64,000 nucleotides of DNA from Bdellovibrio bacteriovorus str. Tiberius (GTDB taxonomy: Bacteria > Bdellovibrionota > Bdellovibrionia > Bdellovibrionales > Bdellovibrionaceae): contig NC_019567.1 of assembly GCF_000317895.1 (NCBI RefSeq), positions 1,736,001 through 1,800,000 on the forward strand, written 5' to 3'. The notes beneath the pieces were generated by a model. It was not told the origin of the DNA. It did not search any database and worked only from the letters and a program-made list of their open reading frames with translations. This document shows, piece after piece, positions 34,130 through 43,314 of the stretch; the stretch's first letter is position 1; every line of letters starts with the position of its first letter. The translations under genes were made by a program, and so were the position numbers.

Positions 34130-35272
34130 TTAATGATTTGCTAGGGTTGAGATCGCTCCAATCGCTCTGTATTTTTCCAAAATGTATTTGCGTATAGGCG
34201 TTTCTATATACTCAAAGGAAAGCCAACTTACTAGAGTGGTAGTACTTATTACGCTGATATATAGAATCAAGTTTGGCCAGAGCCCCTTTATGCTACCCAT
34301 GAAAGTCCTAGTGATTGCGAAGCTAATAAACATTAGAATCGGGTGATACATGTAAATACCGTAGGATTTTTGTCCAATCTTGCTTAAGAAGGTATCTTTA
34401 GAGCCAATAGAGTTTGCCACTCCCAGTAGAGCTGCTGAAAAAATTGCTGCCTGCACTAGTGGCGGTATTTGAAAGAAAAAAGACAAAAGAGCTGGCAGGA
34501 TTAAGCTGGCTAAAAATAGGCGTCTCTTTTTATTGGTGGAAAAGGGATGATAGTAAAGCAACCATCCAGACAGTCCTCCCAGTGCCATGTACTCGATCGC
34601 GAACTGACGAATCAGGATTTGCACATATGGGAATGTGCGAATAAAAGGAAAGTAAGACTCAATGTTGTTTAGAAAGAAAGATTTAATCAGGGCAAAGATG
34701 AGCAGTATCCAAGGAAGATGCTTGATTGAAAAATTTTTTATTACATGCGGCCAAGCCAAGTAAAACTGTTCTTCGACTCCAATCGACCAACTTTGACTAA
34801 GTCCAGCTACTCTCATGCCAAGTGAAATGGCTACGTTGGGCAGGACTAGAAAATAAAGGAAGATTTCGTTGAAGCTGAGATTCCCTATTAGATTCTGGAA
34901 GTGGAGTTCGCCATCTGTAAAGGAAAGACTAGCTAAGGCTGGCATTGCGGTGCAAGATGCGAGTATGAGTAAATAATATAATGGTAGGATTCGGGCTGCA
35001 CGACGAAAATAGAAGGTCTTTATGTTGATTGACCCGGTCTTATCCTTTTCCTGAACAAGTAGCCAAGTAATTAGAAATCCTGATAAGGCAAAAAATAGCA
35101 TGACCGCATTGTGACCTAGATTGTCGATAAAATAGAAAAGATTAGTGTCAAATAAACTTGGGTCATTCTGGCGAAATTTGTAGAGTTCAATATGGTGCAC
35201 GACGACCGCTATTGATGCAACTGCTCGGACTTCGTCAAATCCTGTGATGTATGAGTTTGCAGAGGTGCTCAT
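34130..35272 (-). CDS. Acyltransferase 3 (OafA/YrhL-like) membrane protein
   Basis: 380 residues with ten or so membrane segments and the family N-terminus GFDEVRAVASIAVVVHHIEL, with the catalytic His pair. Later motifs: ALSGFLITWLLVQE, YFRRAARILPLYYLL and SWSIGVEEQFYLAWP. These proteins O-acetylate lipopolysaccharide or capsule sugars. Last gene of a four-gene overlapping operon (start overlaps the HAD gene stop by ATGA). Visibly AT-rich. Confidence 0.85.
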   Translation of the reverse strand: MSTSANSYITGFDEVRAVASIAVVVHHIELYKFRQNDPSLFDTNLFYFIDNLGHNAVMLFFALSGFLITWLLVQEKDKTGSINIKTFYFRRAARILPLYYLLILASCTAMPALASLSFTDGELHFQNLIGNLSFNEIFLYFLVLPNVAISLGMRVAGLSQSWSIGVEEQFYLAWPHVIKNFSIKHLPWILLIFALIKSFFLNNIESYFPFIRTFPYVQILIRQFAIEYMALGGLSGWLLYYHPFSTNKKRRLFLASLILPALLSFFFQIPPLVQAAIFSAALLGVANSIGSKDTFLSKIGQKSYGIYMYHPILMFISFAITRTFMGSIKGLWPNLILYISVISTTTLVSWLSFEYIETPIRKYILEKYRAIGAISTLANH

Positions 35273-35925
35273 AGTTCAAAATTCTTTGTGACTTCGTTGA
35301 AGCTAGTAACGCGAACCCCTTTAAAGTTTTTAAAGATATTATTGCGATCAATTAGAATAGTGTTTAGGCCATGCTTTTTCCCAGGTGCAATATCCAATTT
35401 TATTGAGTCTCCAATATAGAGAATTTCCCGTGGATCCAAATCTATCATTTTCAGAGCTTTGTTGAAAAAAAGCTGTGACGGTTTCGAGGCTTGCATCTGG
35501 GCGGACCCAAAAATATTGTTAAAAGATACATCAGGAAAAAACTCCTTGAGTTTCGCTTCCAAGGTCAGGTCCCAATTTGAAAGTATACCTTTAGGCAGTG
35601 AAATGCTATTGAGAAATTCTGTAGAATCTTCGCAGATATGCCATTTAAGTTTTTTGCACGAAGTATAGATGTGATTCACCAGCTCCTCAGAGGGCTCTAT
35701 TCCGAGAGCATATAGTAGCTCTTGATTGAAGTGCTTGTAAAAGGTTTGGTCTGTATTGTCTGGGAATTTGATTAATTCCGTAAGTAATTTATGTTGCTGC
35801 TCAATAAAATTTTCATCTAAGTTATACCCGAATTTTGACAGAGATTTTGAAATTGTCGGGTAGAGCTCAGGCTTGTTAATTAGTGTTCCTGCGACATCCA
35901 GCAGTACATATTTTATTGTATTCAT
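35269..35925 (-). CDS. HAD-family hydrolase with DxAGT nucleophile motif
   Basis: 218 residues. HAD motif I reads LLDVAGTLI: the first Asp nucleophile is present but the second Asp (general acid) is Ala, as in phosphonatase-like members. Motif II GILSNWD, motif III Lys in ASKPSQLFF, motif IV YIGDSIKLDIAPG. A four-helix C1 cap lies between. Sits between an ATP-grasp gene and an acyltransferase gene with 1-base and 4-base overlaps, so it likely works in the same sugar modification. Substrate unknown. Confidence 0.75.
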   Translation of the reverse strand: MNTIKYVLLDVAGTLINKPELYPTISKSLSKFGYNLDENFIEQQHKLLTELIKFPDNTDQTFYKHFNQELLYALGIEPSEELVNHIYTSCKKLKWHICEDSTEFLNSISLPKGILSNWDLTLEAKLKEFFPDVSFNNIFGSAQMQASKPSQLFFNKALKMIDLDPREILYIGDSIKLDIAPGKKHGLNTILIDRNNIFKNFKGVRVTSFNEVTKNFEL

Positions 35926-36899
35926 CAGAAAATCCTATGTGGCGTATGACCATCCAGGACGTCACTAATGTCTTTGTCGGGATAAATAACATCCATCAGA
36001 ATTCGCACTGCGCATCCTTCGCCGAACGCAGTCGCATGGGGCTCCTCATTCAGCAAGAGCTCCTGGACGGTCCATTCTACATCTCGAAATCCAAACTGAC
36101 TACGGATGGAGTTAGTTCCAGATATACGGCAGTTCACCTCAAATGGAATGATGCCGCCAGAGTCTTCGACAATTGCCTGTATATTGCAGCTGCCTTTGAT
36201 CTTAACATTTTTGACGAGTGTTTTAATAATTTCGGCCAGCACTGGGTCATACCTTTTTTCAACTTTACATAACACTGTGGTGCCAGCTTGGAGTTCCCTT
36301 TCGAATGTAAAGGGTCCCAGGACTTTGCCGGTTTTTGTAACATAGAAGGAAGAGGTGATTTCTTTCCCAACGTGTCTTCTTTGTGCAACATACTCTGGTC
36401 CAAAGCCTTCAAGGGTGTCAGGGCAGACAACTATGCCTCGAGACCCTCTTCCCACTCTGGGTTTGACAATTGTTTCTGAAAGTGGAGCTTTGGGGGTATC
36501 AATATTTGGCCTCCAAGACTCCGCGAACGGTAATGTAAGCTTCTCAAATACCAAGGCCGTTTCCCACTTGTCATAAAAAACCGAGCAAGCTGATTGGTCT
36601 GAAACAGCAGTGACGGGAAGTTCGAGCATCATCTTTGCAAGTTCAACAGTTTCCGCATCAGTGCTCGGGATTATTAGGTCAATCTTTTCATCGCGGCAGA
36701 TTCGAATAAGGGCGTCCTTGTATTCGGGGGCTTGGGCGTAGGGAACCTTATATACTTTGTCGCAAAGGTGATTTCCTGCGGAGATGAGTGACGTGTTGGT
36801 TCCAATAAGGTTGAAAGGGCCATTCATGCTTTTGATGTTACGCAAAATGCCCTGGCCAACATTTCCACCAATTCCAGTAACAAGGATATTATAGTGCAT
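35925..36899 (-). CDS. CarB-like ATP-grasp protein
   Basis: 324 residues. N-terminal nucleotide-type pre-ATP-grasp domain (ILVTGIGGNVGQGILRNI, LIIPSTDAETVELAKM), then the ATP-grasp core (TIVKPRVGRGSRGI, GGIIPFEVNCRISGTNSIRS). The Glu/Asn metal ligands (FEVNCR) are present, so it should be active. Such proteins in glycan loci join a carboxylate to an amine, for example an amino acid to a sugar. Overlaps both neighbours (11 bases with the epimerase, 1 base with the HAD gene). Confidence 0.78.
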   Translation of the reverse strand: MHYNILVTGIGGNVGQGILRNIKSMNGPFNLIGTNTSLISAGNHLCDKVYKVPYAQAPEYKDALIRICRDEKIDLIIPSTDAETVELAKMMLELPVTAVSDQSACSVFYDKWETALVFEKLTLPFAESWRPNIDTPKAPLSETIVKPRVGRGSRGIVVCPDTLEGFGPEYVAQRRHVGKEITSSFYVTKTGKVLGPFTFERELQAGTTVLCKVEKRYDPVLAEIIKTLVKNVKIKGSCNIQAIVEDSGGIIPFEVNCRISGTNSIRSQFGFRDVEWTVQELLLNEEPHATAFGEGCAVRILMDVIYPDKDISDVLDGHTPHRIF

Positions 36900-37734
36900 G
36901 TTCTATCATTTCTTTTAAGGTCATATGAAGAGTTTTTGTTGGTTTAAAGGTCAAACTGCTTTGTGTAGTTTGATTGTTGAAAAGTCTCTGGTTTGAAGGG
37001 GGGGCAGATTTATGCCTCACCTCAAGACCAGGTAGCAATTGGGACATTATGTTGATGACGTCGCGGTCACTATGGTTGTTCCATCCGGCCCCAAGATAAA
37101 GGTTCTTTCCATATCTTGCTAGGCCTGCTTCTAGTGCTAGCTGTGCGGCATCGTAGACGTGCATATATGATTGAACTCTTAAGCCATCTCCCCAAAGTTC
37201 GATATAATTGTTTTTTGTCGCATCGTCTACAAGAGTGGGAATGAAAGTTCCCTTGCGCATCCCAGGACCAATCAGTGACGCAAACCGTATAATTCCGTAG
37301 TTCTCCGATAGGTTCTGAACAGTGAATTCACCAGCAATCTTCGATAGTGCATAGTTGGAAGGTTCTTTAATTTCCAAAGTTTCTGTAATGGTGCCAGATT
37401 GGTTGCCGTAAACAGAAACTGACGAGGCATATATAAATCTAGCCTGAGGGAACAAGTTAATTAGCTTGGAAGTTAGCTGTACTTGTGTGTCAAAAAGTCG
37501 CGGATCGGGCAGAGTATAGTCTTGAGGTATATAAGCCGCCAGGTGGAAAATAATGTCTGGCGCATTCGGCAGGACTTCGTTCATGCATGACAAAGGGATC
37601 GTGTGAATATAATCGGACTCTGTTGCAGGAGAGCTTGAGTTAGTTAGAGCAATTGTGTGGATGCCCTTGGCTTCAAGTAAATTTAGTAATGCTGATCCCA
37701 AATAGCCAGAAGCTCCAGTGACGACAACCCTCAT
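36889..37734 (-). CDS. NAD-dependent epimerase/dehydratase (extended SDR)
   Basis: 281 residues. Rossmann motif VVTGASGYLGSALLNLLEA, YASSVSVYGNQSG with the catalytic Ser, and YALSKIAGEF giving the YxxxK pair. Also LWGDGLRVQSYMHVYDAA as in GalE/RmlD relatives. First gene of the leftward four-gene operon (epimerase, ATP-grasp, HAD, acyltransferase). Exact sugar reaction not identifiable. Confidence 0.82.
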   Translation of the reverse strand: MRVVVTGASGYLGSALLNLLEAKGIHTIALTNSSSPATESDYIHTIPLSCMNEVLPNAPDIIFHLAAYIPQDYTLPDPRLFDTQVQLTSKLINLFPQARFIYASSVSVYGNQSGTITETLEIKEPSNYALSKIAGEFTVQNLSENYGIIRFASLIGPGMRKGTFIPTLVDDATKNNYIELWGDGLRVQSYMHVYDAAQLALEAGLARYGKNLYLGAGWNNHSDRDVINIMSQLLPGLEVRHKSAPPSNQRLFNNQTTQSSLTFKPTKTLHMTLKEMIEHAL

Positions 37735-37928
37735 CTATATGTACATCCTTCCAAAGTCGTTTTTTTGAATGGGCTTATAATACAAGTTTAGTGCTTGAAT
37801 GCAATATCCAGCTTGTTCTTTGAGCTATGGTTGCTAGTTGGCGGGGCGTCATGGGCGCCAAGGCTTGCCCACACGAGAGTACAGTCATAGTCTCACAGTC
37901 AAAATATCACGTAGTGATGAAAGGTCGC

Positions 37929-38861
37929 ATGTCTTCTAGTTGTTACTTATCTATCGTGGTTCCTGTCTTTAATGAGCAAGAATGTATCCAGGAATTTATT
38001 GATCAGGTCACGATACAGATGAATTTAATTGAAAAAAGCTGTGAACTTGTTTTTGTTGATGATGGTAGCATGGATAGGACTGTGTCAATCATTCGCACCA
38101 ATATTAGTAGGGACTCCAGAATCGGTCTGATTGAGTTTTCTTATAACCATGGGAAGCCAATGGCGTTGACGGCTGGAATGCAATTTTGCCGTGGAGAATA
38201 TGTATTGATGATGGATCCAGATCTGCAGGATCCCCCGGAGGCAATTTGCAGTTTTTTGACGGAGATTTTGCAAGGTTATGATGTGGTTTACGGTATTCGG
38301 AAGGAAAAGGCAGATACCTTTTTGAGAAAGATCTTTTCCAGTGTTTTCTGGTGGATTTTGGATAGATTCACAGGAATATCTTTACCACGCGGGATCGCAG
38401 CAATGCGCATAATGAGTCGTCGCTTTGTAGACACTTTTCTTCTTTACAAAGAGACGAATAGATTTATCGAAGGACTATTTAGTCATGTTGGCCTGAAGCA
38501 GGGGACCTTATTAATCGACAATAGAAGGCGGTTTGCCGGGGTTTCGAAATTCAATTTTAAGAGGCGCCTTGATCTCGCGTTAAATGCGATATTTGACTAT
38601 TCTGACTTGCCTTTGAAAATTACGATTCGTTTTGGCTTGATCGTAACTGGAGTTGGACTCTTTGCTGCCTTTGGTTTGGTTATCGCAAAACTCGCTTATG
38701 TTGAATTTCAGATTGGTTGGCCTTCTGTGATGACGACTTTGGTCGTTGGATTTGGAATGCAGATATTTTTCATGGGGCTCATCGGAACATATTTAGGGCG
38801 AATATATAAAGAGGTAAAAAACAGACCGCTTTACTCTATACGGGACCGCGTGAATATATGA
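37929..38861 (+). CDS. GtrB/DPM1-like polyprenyl-phosphate glycosyltransferase (GT2)
   Basis: Start chosen at ATG 37929 (MSSSCYLSIVVPVFNEQE), with AAAGG before it; ATG 37917 is the alternative. 310 residues: GT2 domain with SIVVPVFNEQEC, ELVFVDDGSMD, MMDPDLQDPPE and a C-terminal pair of membrane segments (FGLIVTGVGLFAAFGLVIAK, TTLVVGFGMQIFFMGLIG). Such enzymes load a sugar onto undecaprenyl phosphate as a donor for membrane glycosyltransferases. First of three overlapping genes; its last four bases are the ATGA start of the next. Confidence 0.85.
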   Translation: MSSSCYLSIVVPVFNEQECIQEFIDQVTIQMNLIEKSCELVFVDDGSMDRTVSIIRTNISRDSRIGLIEFSYNHGKPMALTAGMQFCRGEYVLMMDPDLQDPPEAICSFLTEILQGYDVVYGIRKEKADTFLRKIFSSVFWWILDRFTGISLPRGIAAMRIMSRRFVDTFLLYKETNRFIEGLFSHVGLKQGTLLIDNRRRFAGVSKFNFKRRLDLALNAIFDYSDLPLKITIRFGLIVTGVGLFAAFGLVIAKLAYVEFQIGWPSVMTTLVVGFGMQIFFMGLIGTYLGRIYKEVKNRPLYSIRDRVNI

Positions 38862-39496
38862 AGAAAATTGCCATAATTGGAAGCGGAGATCTTGGGCAAC
38901 TGATTGCACATCACTTAACAGCTTCCGGAAATTTTGAAATTGCTGGTTTTTTTGATGATTATAAAGACCCGAATGAACTTGTGGGTCATCATCCCGTAAT
39001 CGGGGGGATAGAAGATATAGTATCTAATCACGCCTCGGGGAAGTTCTCTGCATTGTTCATGGCGATTGGTTATAAACACATGAGTGTTCGTGAGTCTTTA
39101 TTTTCTAGATTTAGCAAAACAATTGGGTTTGAAAGTTTCGTGCATTCGTCGTGTTGGGTGGATCCAACTTGTCATCTGGGTTCAGGTGTTGTGGTTTTGC
39201 CCGGGTGTGTATTGGATCGAGGAGTTAGCTTAAAAGATAATGTTTTATTAAATGTTGGCTGCGTTATTGCTCATGACTCCAGTGTTGGAGAAGGATCGTT
39301 TTTCGGGCCTCGAGTGTCGGTAGCTGGTTTTACAGCAGTCGGGAGGAATTGTTTTATTGGTATTGGGACTGTAATAAAAGATAATATTGTGATTTGCGAT
39401 AGTGCTCAAACGGGGGCTGGCGCTGTTGTCTGTAAAAGTATCGACACTCCGGGCGTTTATTTGGGAGTTCCTGCAAGAAGAGTAGAACGTGTCTAA
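38858..39496 (+). CDS. PglD/NeuD-like sugar O- or N-acyltransferase
   Basis: 212 residues. N-terminal Rossmann-type domain (IAIIGSGDLGQLIAHHL, IAGFFDDY) then a left-handed beta-helix of hexapeptide repeats (VDPTCHLGSGVVVLPG, VLLNVGCVIAHDSSVGEGSF) and the acyl-CoA site near VYLGVPARRV. The catalytic His is in the AHD turn. Similar layout to the second homologue at 52668. Overlaps the GT2 gene by ATGA and the next gene by 8 bases. Confidence 0.82.
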   Translation: MKKIAIIGSGDLGQLIAHHLTASGNFEIAGFFDDYKDPNELVGHHPVIGGIEDIVSNHASGKFSALFMAIGYKHMSVRESLFSRFSKTIGFESFVHSSCWVDPTCHLGSGVVVLPGCVLDRGVSLKDNVLLNVGCVIAHDSSVGEGSFFGPRVSVAGFTAVGRNCFIGIGTVIKDNIVICDSAQTGAGAVVCKSIDTPGVYLGVPARRVERV

Positions 39497-40895
39497 GATT
39501 AAAGAGTATATTAATTGTACGATCAATGCTGGCTTTGAAAAGCAGATTTCTGGTATCGGTCTGAGTCTTTTTCGTGTCAGTTTCTACCTCATTCTTTTGA
39601 TTGAGGTTATTCAGATTTTTCTATTTAGGGATGTTATTTTCGGTGTCGACCGGAATTCGTATACAATTCTTATTTTGGCCTGGATTCCGATATTGTTGTG
39701 TCTTGTCCTGGGTTATAGGACAAAGACCGCGGCTTTTTTGAATTTTTGCATAATCATAATGGTACTTGGCCGATTCAGAGATTTTGAATACCACATTGAT
39801 TATGTTTATCTTGGCATTTCGTTAATTGGTTTGTGGATGCCGCTCTCTAATCGTCTTTCGCTTTCGAATTTTTTAGAGAAGAAGAAACCACGATCCGTCC
39901 CTGTGGCTTACTATTATTTAGCGACTGTTATTGGGCTCGGATTTCTGTATCTAGAGTCCTGTTTCCATAAGATTGATTCTAAAATGTGGTTGGATGGCCT
40001 CGGTTTTTGGCTCCCCACGTCATTGCCGCAGATTGCGCAGGATGTGTGGGCCCCTGTTTTGAACAACATTTGGCTCTCGAAGTTGCTAGGCTATGTAACT
40101 TTGGCTTTTGAGACAGCCTTCTTTTTTGCGATGTGGTTCAAGTTGGCCAGGCCTTGGCTTGTGGTGGTGGGTTTATGCCTGCACTTGGGCATTCTGATTG
40201 CGTTTCCCATTCCTTTGTTTGGCGCAGCTATGATTGTTCTCTATTGGCTAGTTGTGCCGGATTCGTGGTTGAAGAGTATTGCTGGATCTAAAAAAGTTGA
40301 TAGATACGAGTACGGTCAATTTGATATTGTGTCGTATAAATGGATTCTCTTTTTTGCAGCGTCCATGCAGGTCATGTCGTTTTTGTCGACCCCGCAAGTA
40401 AGGCGAATCTTGCCGCCGGGTGAAGTTTCTAAGGTTATAAATGATGTTACCTCGAGGACGCTGCAGCTAAGGGTCCTTTCTTTTGGCATGGCGCCTCACG
40501 CGGTTTTTGTTGATGACCACTTCACTTTTGGTTTTCTCGATTATCAGGTTGATGCTGTTGCTGTAGTGGGTGGAAGACGATTAGTTAAAGAGAACATTAT
40601 TGCTCCTTATTTATCGGGTCGGATTTGGGCGAACTGGATGTTTAGGCTGGGGCAGTTCCCAACTACGGAACCAGCGACTCGGGCGCAAATGGAGCTCTAT
40701 TTAAAGCATTGGCTGCGGCATGATGGTCTTGATTTGGCGGGCGATGTGAGTTTTGAAATACGGGCACGACCGTTCAAGATTAATAGAATTGCGTGGGAAA
40801 AGGATTTCTATGCCCAAAAGGCAGCAGAGCCATTTGAAGTTGTGGATCGGGTACACTTTCGTGATGCGCAATTCAATTGGGAGTCCAAAAAATAG
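39489..40895 (+). CDS. HTTM-domain (vitamin K carboxylase-like) membrane protein
   Basis: 468 residues starting at GTG 39489. Several membrane segments in ~1-260 (LFRVSFYLILLIEVIQIFLF, ILILAWIPILLCLVLGY, YYYLATVIGLGFLYLESCFHKI), then an extracytoplasmic/soluble C-terminal half. The H-x-x-D/W region (YLESCFHKIDSKMWLDGLGF) matches horizontally transferred transmembrane (HTTM) domains related to gamma-glutamyl carboxylase. HTTM proteins are poorly characterised, and one embedded in a glycan operon is unusual. It overlaps the PglD-like gene, so it probably acts on the same lipid-linked sugar. Confidence 0.72.
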   Translation: MSKIKEYINCTINAGFEKQISGIGLSLFRVSFYLILLIEVIQIFLFRDVIFGVDRNSYTILILAWIPILLCLVLGYRTKTAAFLNFCIIIMVLGRFRDFEYHIDYVYLGISLIGLWMPLSNRLSLSNFLEKKKPRSVPVAYYYLATVIGLGFLYLESCFHKIDSKMWLDGLGFWLPTSLPQIAQDVWAPVLNNIWLSKLLGYVTLAFETAFFFAMWFKLARPWLVVVGLCLHLGILIAFPIPLFGAAMIVLYWLVVPDSWLKSIAGSKKVDRYEYGQFDIVSYKWILFFAASMQVMSFLSTPQVRRILPPGEVSKVINDVTSRTLQLRVLSFGMAPHAVFVDDHFTFGFLDYQVDAVAVVGGRRLVKENIIAPYLSGRIWANWMFRLGQFPTTEPATRAQMELYLKHWLRHDGLDLAGDVSFEIRARPFKINRIAWEKDFYAQKAAEPFEVVDRVHFRDAQFNWESKK

Positions 40896-41089
40896 GCAGT
40901 AGTTTTGTACTATTTTAGGGAACTAAACCTTGAGCGCACCTGTTCTTGGAAAAGGATTCGGATTTAAAATTCCTATAGGTTGGTCTTTGCTTTGGGAGTG
41001 ACGCATCAAAGCGTGCTAATTTAGAGATAATATTTACTTAGATAAATACTCGGGTTTACTATGCTATTTCCACATTTTGAAGAGGGTGT

Positions 41090-42391
41090 ATGAGTTCTTT
41101 GTTAAGCGAGTTGAGATCAAAAAAAGCTGTCATTGGTATTGTGGGTCTTGGGTATGTTGGGTTGCCATTGGCACTGCGATTTTCTGAAGAAGGATTTTCT
41201 GTTGTTGGGTTTGATATTGATGATTTCAAAATCAAAAAAATTGCGGAAGGACAGAGTTATATTGAGCACATCCCAAGTGAGTCTGTAAAAGCGGCTGTTT
41301 CTAGTCGTTTCTCTGCAACAACGAATTTTCAAGAGATATCCAAAGTTGATGCGATAATTCTTTGTGTGCCGACGCCTTTGAATAAATATCGCGAACCGGA
41401 TTTGAGTTTTGTACTCAATACGATGGATAGTATTGTGCCTTATTTGCGTAAAGGTCATGTAGTATCCCTTGAGAGTACAACCTATCCAGGTACAACCGAT
41501 GAAGAGCTTAAACCTCGAATTGAATCTCGAGGTTTAAAGGTTGGTGAGGATGTTTACTTGGTGTTCTCGCCAGAGCGTGAGGATCCAGGAAATCCTAACT
41601 TTACTACACGGACTATTCCTAAGGTTGTTGGAGGCTATAGTCCTTCTTGTTTGGAAGTTGGATTAGCGCTTTATGGTAGTGTTATTGATAAAGTAGTTCC
41701 TGTTAGTTCAACAAAGGCAGCTGAGATGACTAAGCTACTGGAAAACATTCACCGTGCTGTGAATATTGGCCTCGTCAATGAAATGAAAATTGTGGCTGAT
41801 AAAATGGGTATTGATATTCATGAGGTGATCGATGCTGCGGCTACTAAGCCTTTTGGTTTCGTTGCATATCGTCCAGGCCCAGGAATTGGTGGTCACTGCA
41901 TTCCTATCGACCCTTTTTATCTAACCTGGAAAGCGAGAGAATACGGTTTGCACACGCGGTTTATTGAGCTCGCGGGTGAAATAAACAATTCAATGCCAGG
42001 TTATGTTGTAGGTAAGATTGCTGCTGCTTTGAATGAAAAGAAGAAGTCCGTGAAAGGATCCCGTGTACTAGTATTGGGAATCTCTTACAAAAAGAACATT
42101 GATGACATGCGAGAGTCTCCATCAGTTTTCCTAATGGAAAAGCTGCGAGATGATGGTGCTCTAGTGGACTATACTGATCCTCATGTCCCAGTTTTCCCTA
42201 AGATGCGAGAGCATAAGTTTGACCTGTCATCTATTGCTCTTAGTCCTAAGGTGGTTGCGGAATATGATTGTGTCGTGCTTGCAACGGATCATGACAAGTT
42301 TGACTATGACATGATCCTAAAAAATGCACAGCTCGTGGTTGATACTCGCGGGAAGTATCGAAAAGCTGCGGTCAATCTGGTGAAGGCATAG
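41090..42391 (+). CDS. wbpA: UDP-N-acetylglucosamine 6-dehydrogenase (WbpA)
   Basis: 433 residues. NAD site [20 protein letters not shown], then YIEHIPSE as in Wbp[12 protein letters not shown], the central domain [19 protein letters not shown], the catalytic Cys in [13 protein letters not shown] (~270), and C-terminal [14 protein letters not shown]. Oxidises UDP-GlcNAc to UDP-GlcNAcA, first step to 2,3-diacetamido-uronic acids. The 194-base region upstream is AT-rich near 41020-41060 and probably holds the promoter of a rightward operon running to 46498. Confidence 0.88.
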   Translation: MSSLLSELRSKKAVIGIVGLGYVGLPLALRFSEEGFSVVGFDIDDFKIKKIAEGQSYIEHIPSESVKAAVSSRFSATTNFQEISKVDAIILCVPTPLNKYREPDLSFVLNTMDSIVPYLRKGHVVSLESTTYPGTTDEELKPRIESRGLKVGEDVYLVFSPEREDPGNPNFTTRTIPKVVGGYSPSCLEVGLALYGSVIDKVVPVSSTKAAEMTKLLENIHRAVNIGLVNEMKIVADKMGIDIHEVIDAAATKPFGFVAYRPGPGIGGHCIPIDPFYLTWKAREYGLHTRFIELAGEINNSMPGYVVGKIAAALNEKKKSVKGSRVLVLGISYKKNIDDMRESPSVFLMEKLRDDGALVDYTDPHVPVFPKMREHKFDLSSIALSPKVVAEYDCVVLATDHDKFDYDMILKNAQLVVDTRGKYRKAAVNLVKA

Positions 42392-42393
42392 TT

Positions 42394-43281
42394 ATGAATT
42401 TTGCTATTATCGGTGTTGGTGGTTATATTGCTCCGAGACATTTGGAGGCTATCAAGGATCTGGGGCACACTTTGGTTGCCGCCTATGATCAAAATGATTC
42501 TGTTGGAATCATGGATAGATACTTTCCCGATTGTCAGTTTTTCACTGACTTTGAGCGATTTGAAGCTTACGTGGATTCTTTGAAGGGCACTTCGGAACAG
42601 GTGGAATATGTATCCATCTGCACTCCAAATCATCTGCATGCTCCACATATTAAATTTGCATTGAGCCATGGTGCTAATGCAATTTGCGAAAAACCGTTAG
42701 TTCTTTTTGAAAAGCACATAGATGAACTAGCTGAGTATGAACGTAAATATGGAAAAAAAGTTTTTACTGTTCTTCAGTTGAGAGTTCACGATGCTATTTT
42801 GAATTTGAAGGACAAAGTCGAGAAATCTGGCAAGATCTCTCATAAGGTCGATCTGACCTATATGACATCCCGTGGTCAATGGTATCACGAATCTTGGAAG
42901 GGCGATGTTCGTAAGTCCGGGGGGCTTTCCTCGAACATTGGTGTTCATTTTTTTGATATGTTGACTTGGATTTTTGGCGAGCCAGTGGAAATTACCATGG
43001 CCGAAAAATCCGCAATTGCTGAAAAAGGTTTTGTGAAGCTTGCGAAGGCCGATGTGCATTGGGAGCTGACCATTGATAAAACCCGTCTTCCGAAGCAGGC
43101 GGTTGATTCTGGCAAAACAACATTCCGGTCCATTAAGATTGATGGAGAAGAGTTTGAGTTTTCCGAAGGATTTACTGAGCTTCACAAGCGTGTTTATTCG
43201 GACATTTTCTCGGGTAAGGGGTACGGTTTGCAGGATGCGAGAGCCGCAGTTCGAATAGTTGAAAAAATACGTAGCGTTTAA
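42394..43281 (+). CDS. wbpB: UDP-GlcNAcA 3-dehydrogenase (WbpB, Gfo/Idh/MocA family)
   Basis: 295 residues, two bases after wbpA. Follows Pseudomonas WbpB closely: FAIIGVGGYIAPRHLEAIKD, NDSVGIMDRYFP, VSICTPNHLHAPHI, CEKPLV, ILNLKDKV, TYMTSRGQWYHESWKGD, NIGVHFFDML. It oxidises the 3-position of UDP-GlcNAcA with NAD+, using alpha-ketoglutarate for recycling in characterised homologues, and passes the 3-keto sugar to WbpE. Confidence 0.9.
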   Translation: MNFAIIGVGGYIAPRHLEAIKDLGHTLVAAYDQNDSVGIMDRYFPDCQFFTDFERFEAYVDSLKGTSEQVEYVSICTPNHLHAPHIKFALSHGANAICEKPLVLFEKHIDELAEYERKYGKKVFTVLQLRVHDAILNLKDKVEKSGKISHKVDLTYMTSRGQWYHESWKGDVRKSGGLSSNIGVHFFDMLTWIFGEPVEITMAEKSAIAEKGFVKLAKADVHWELTIDKTRLPKQAVDSGKTTFRSIKIDGEEFEFSEGFTELHKRVYSDIFSGKGYGLQDARAAVRIVEKIRSV

Positions 43282-43314
43282 ACTCGTCTTAGAGAGAGTT
43301 TTTTAAGGATATCA

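Noticed and set aside
37735-37928. JUMPstart/ops element before the glycan operon
   Set aside because: No GGCGGTAGCGTG-like core found here or upstream of wbpA.
40896-41089. Terminator or riboswitch between the HTTM gene and wbpA
   Set aside because: Only weak short stems (GCTTTG/CAAAGC) without a T-run; no recognised riboswitch core.
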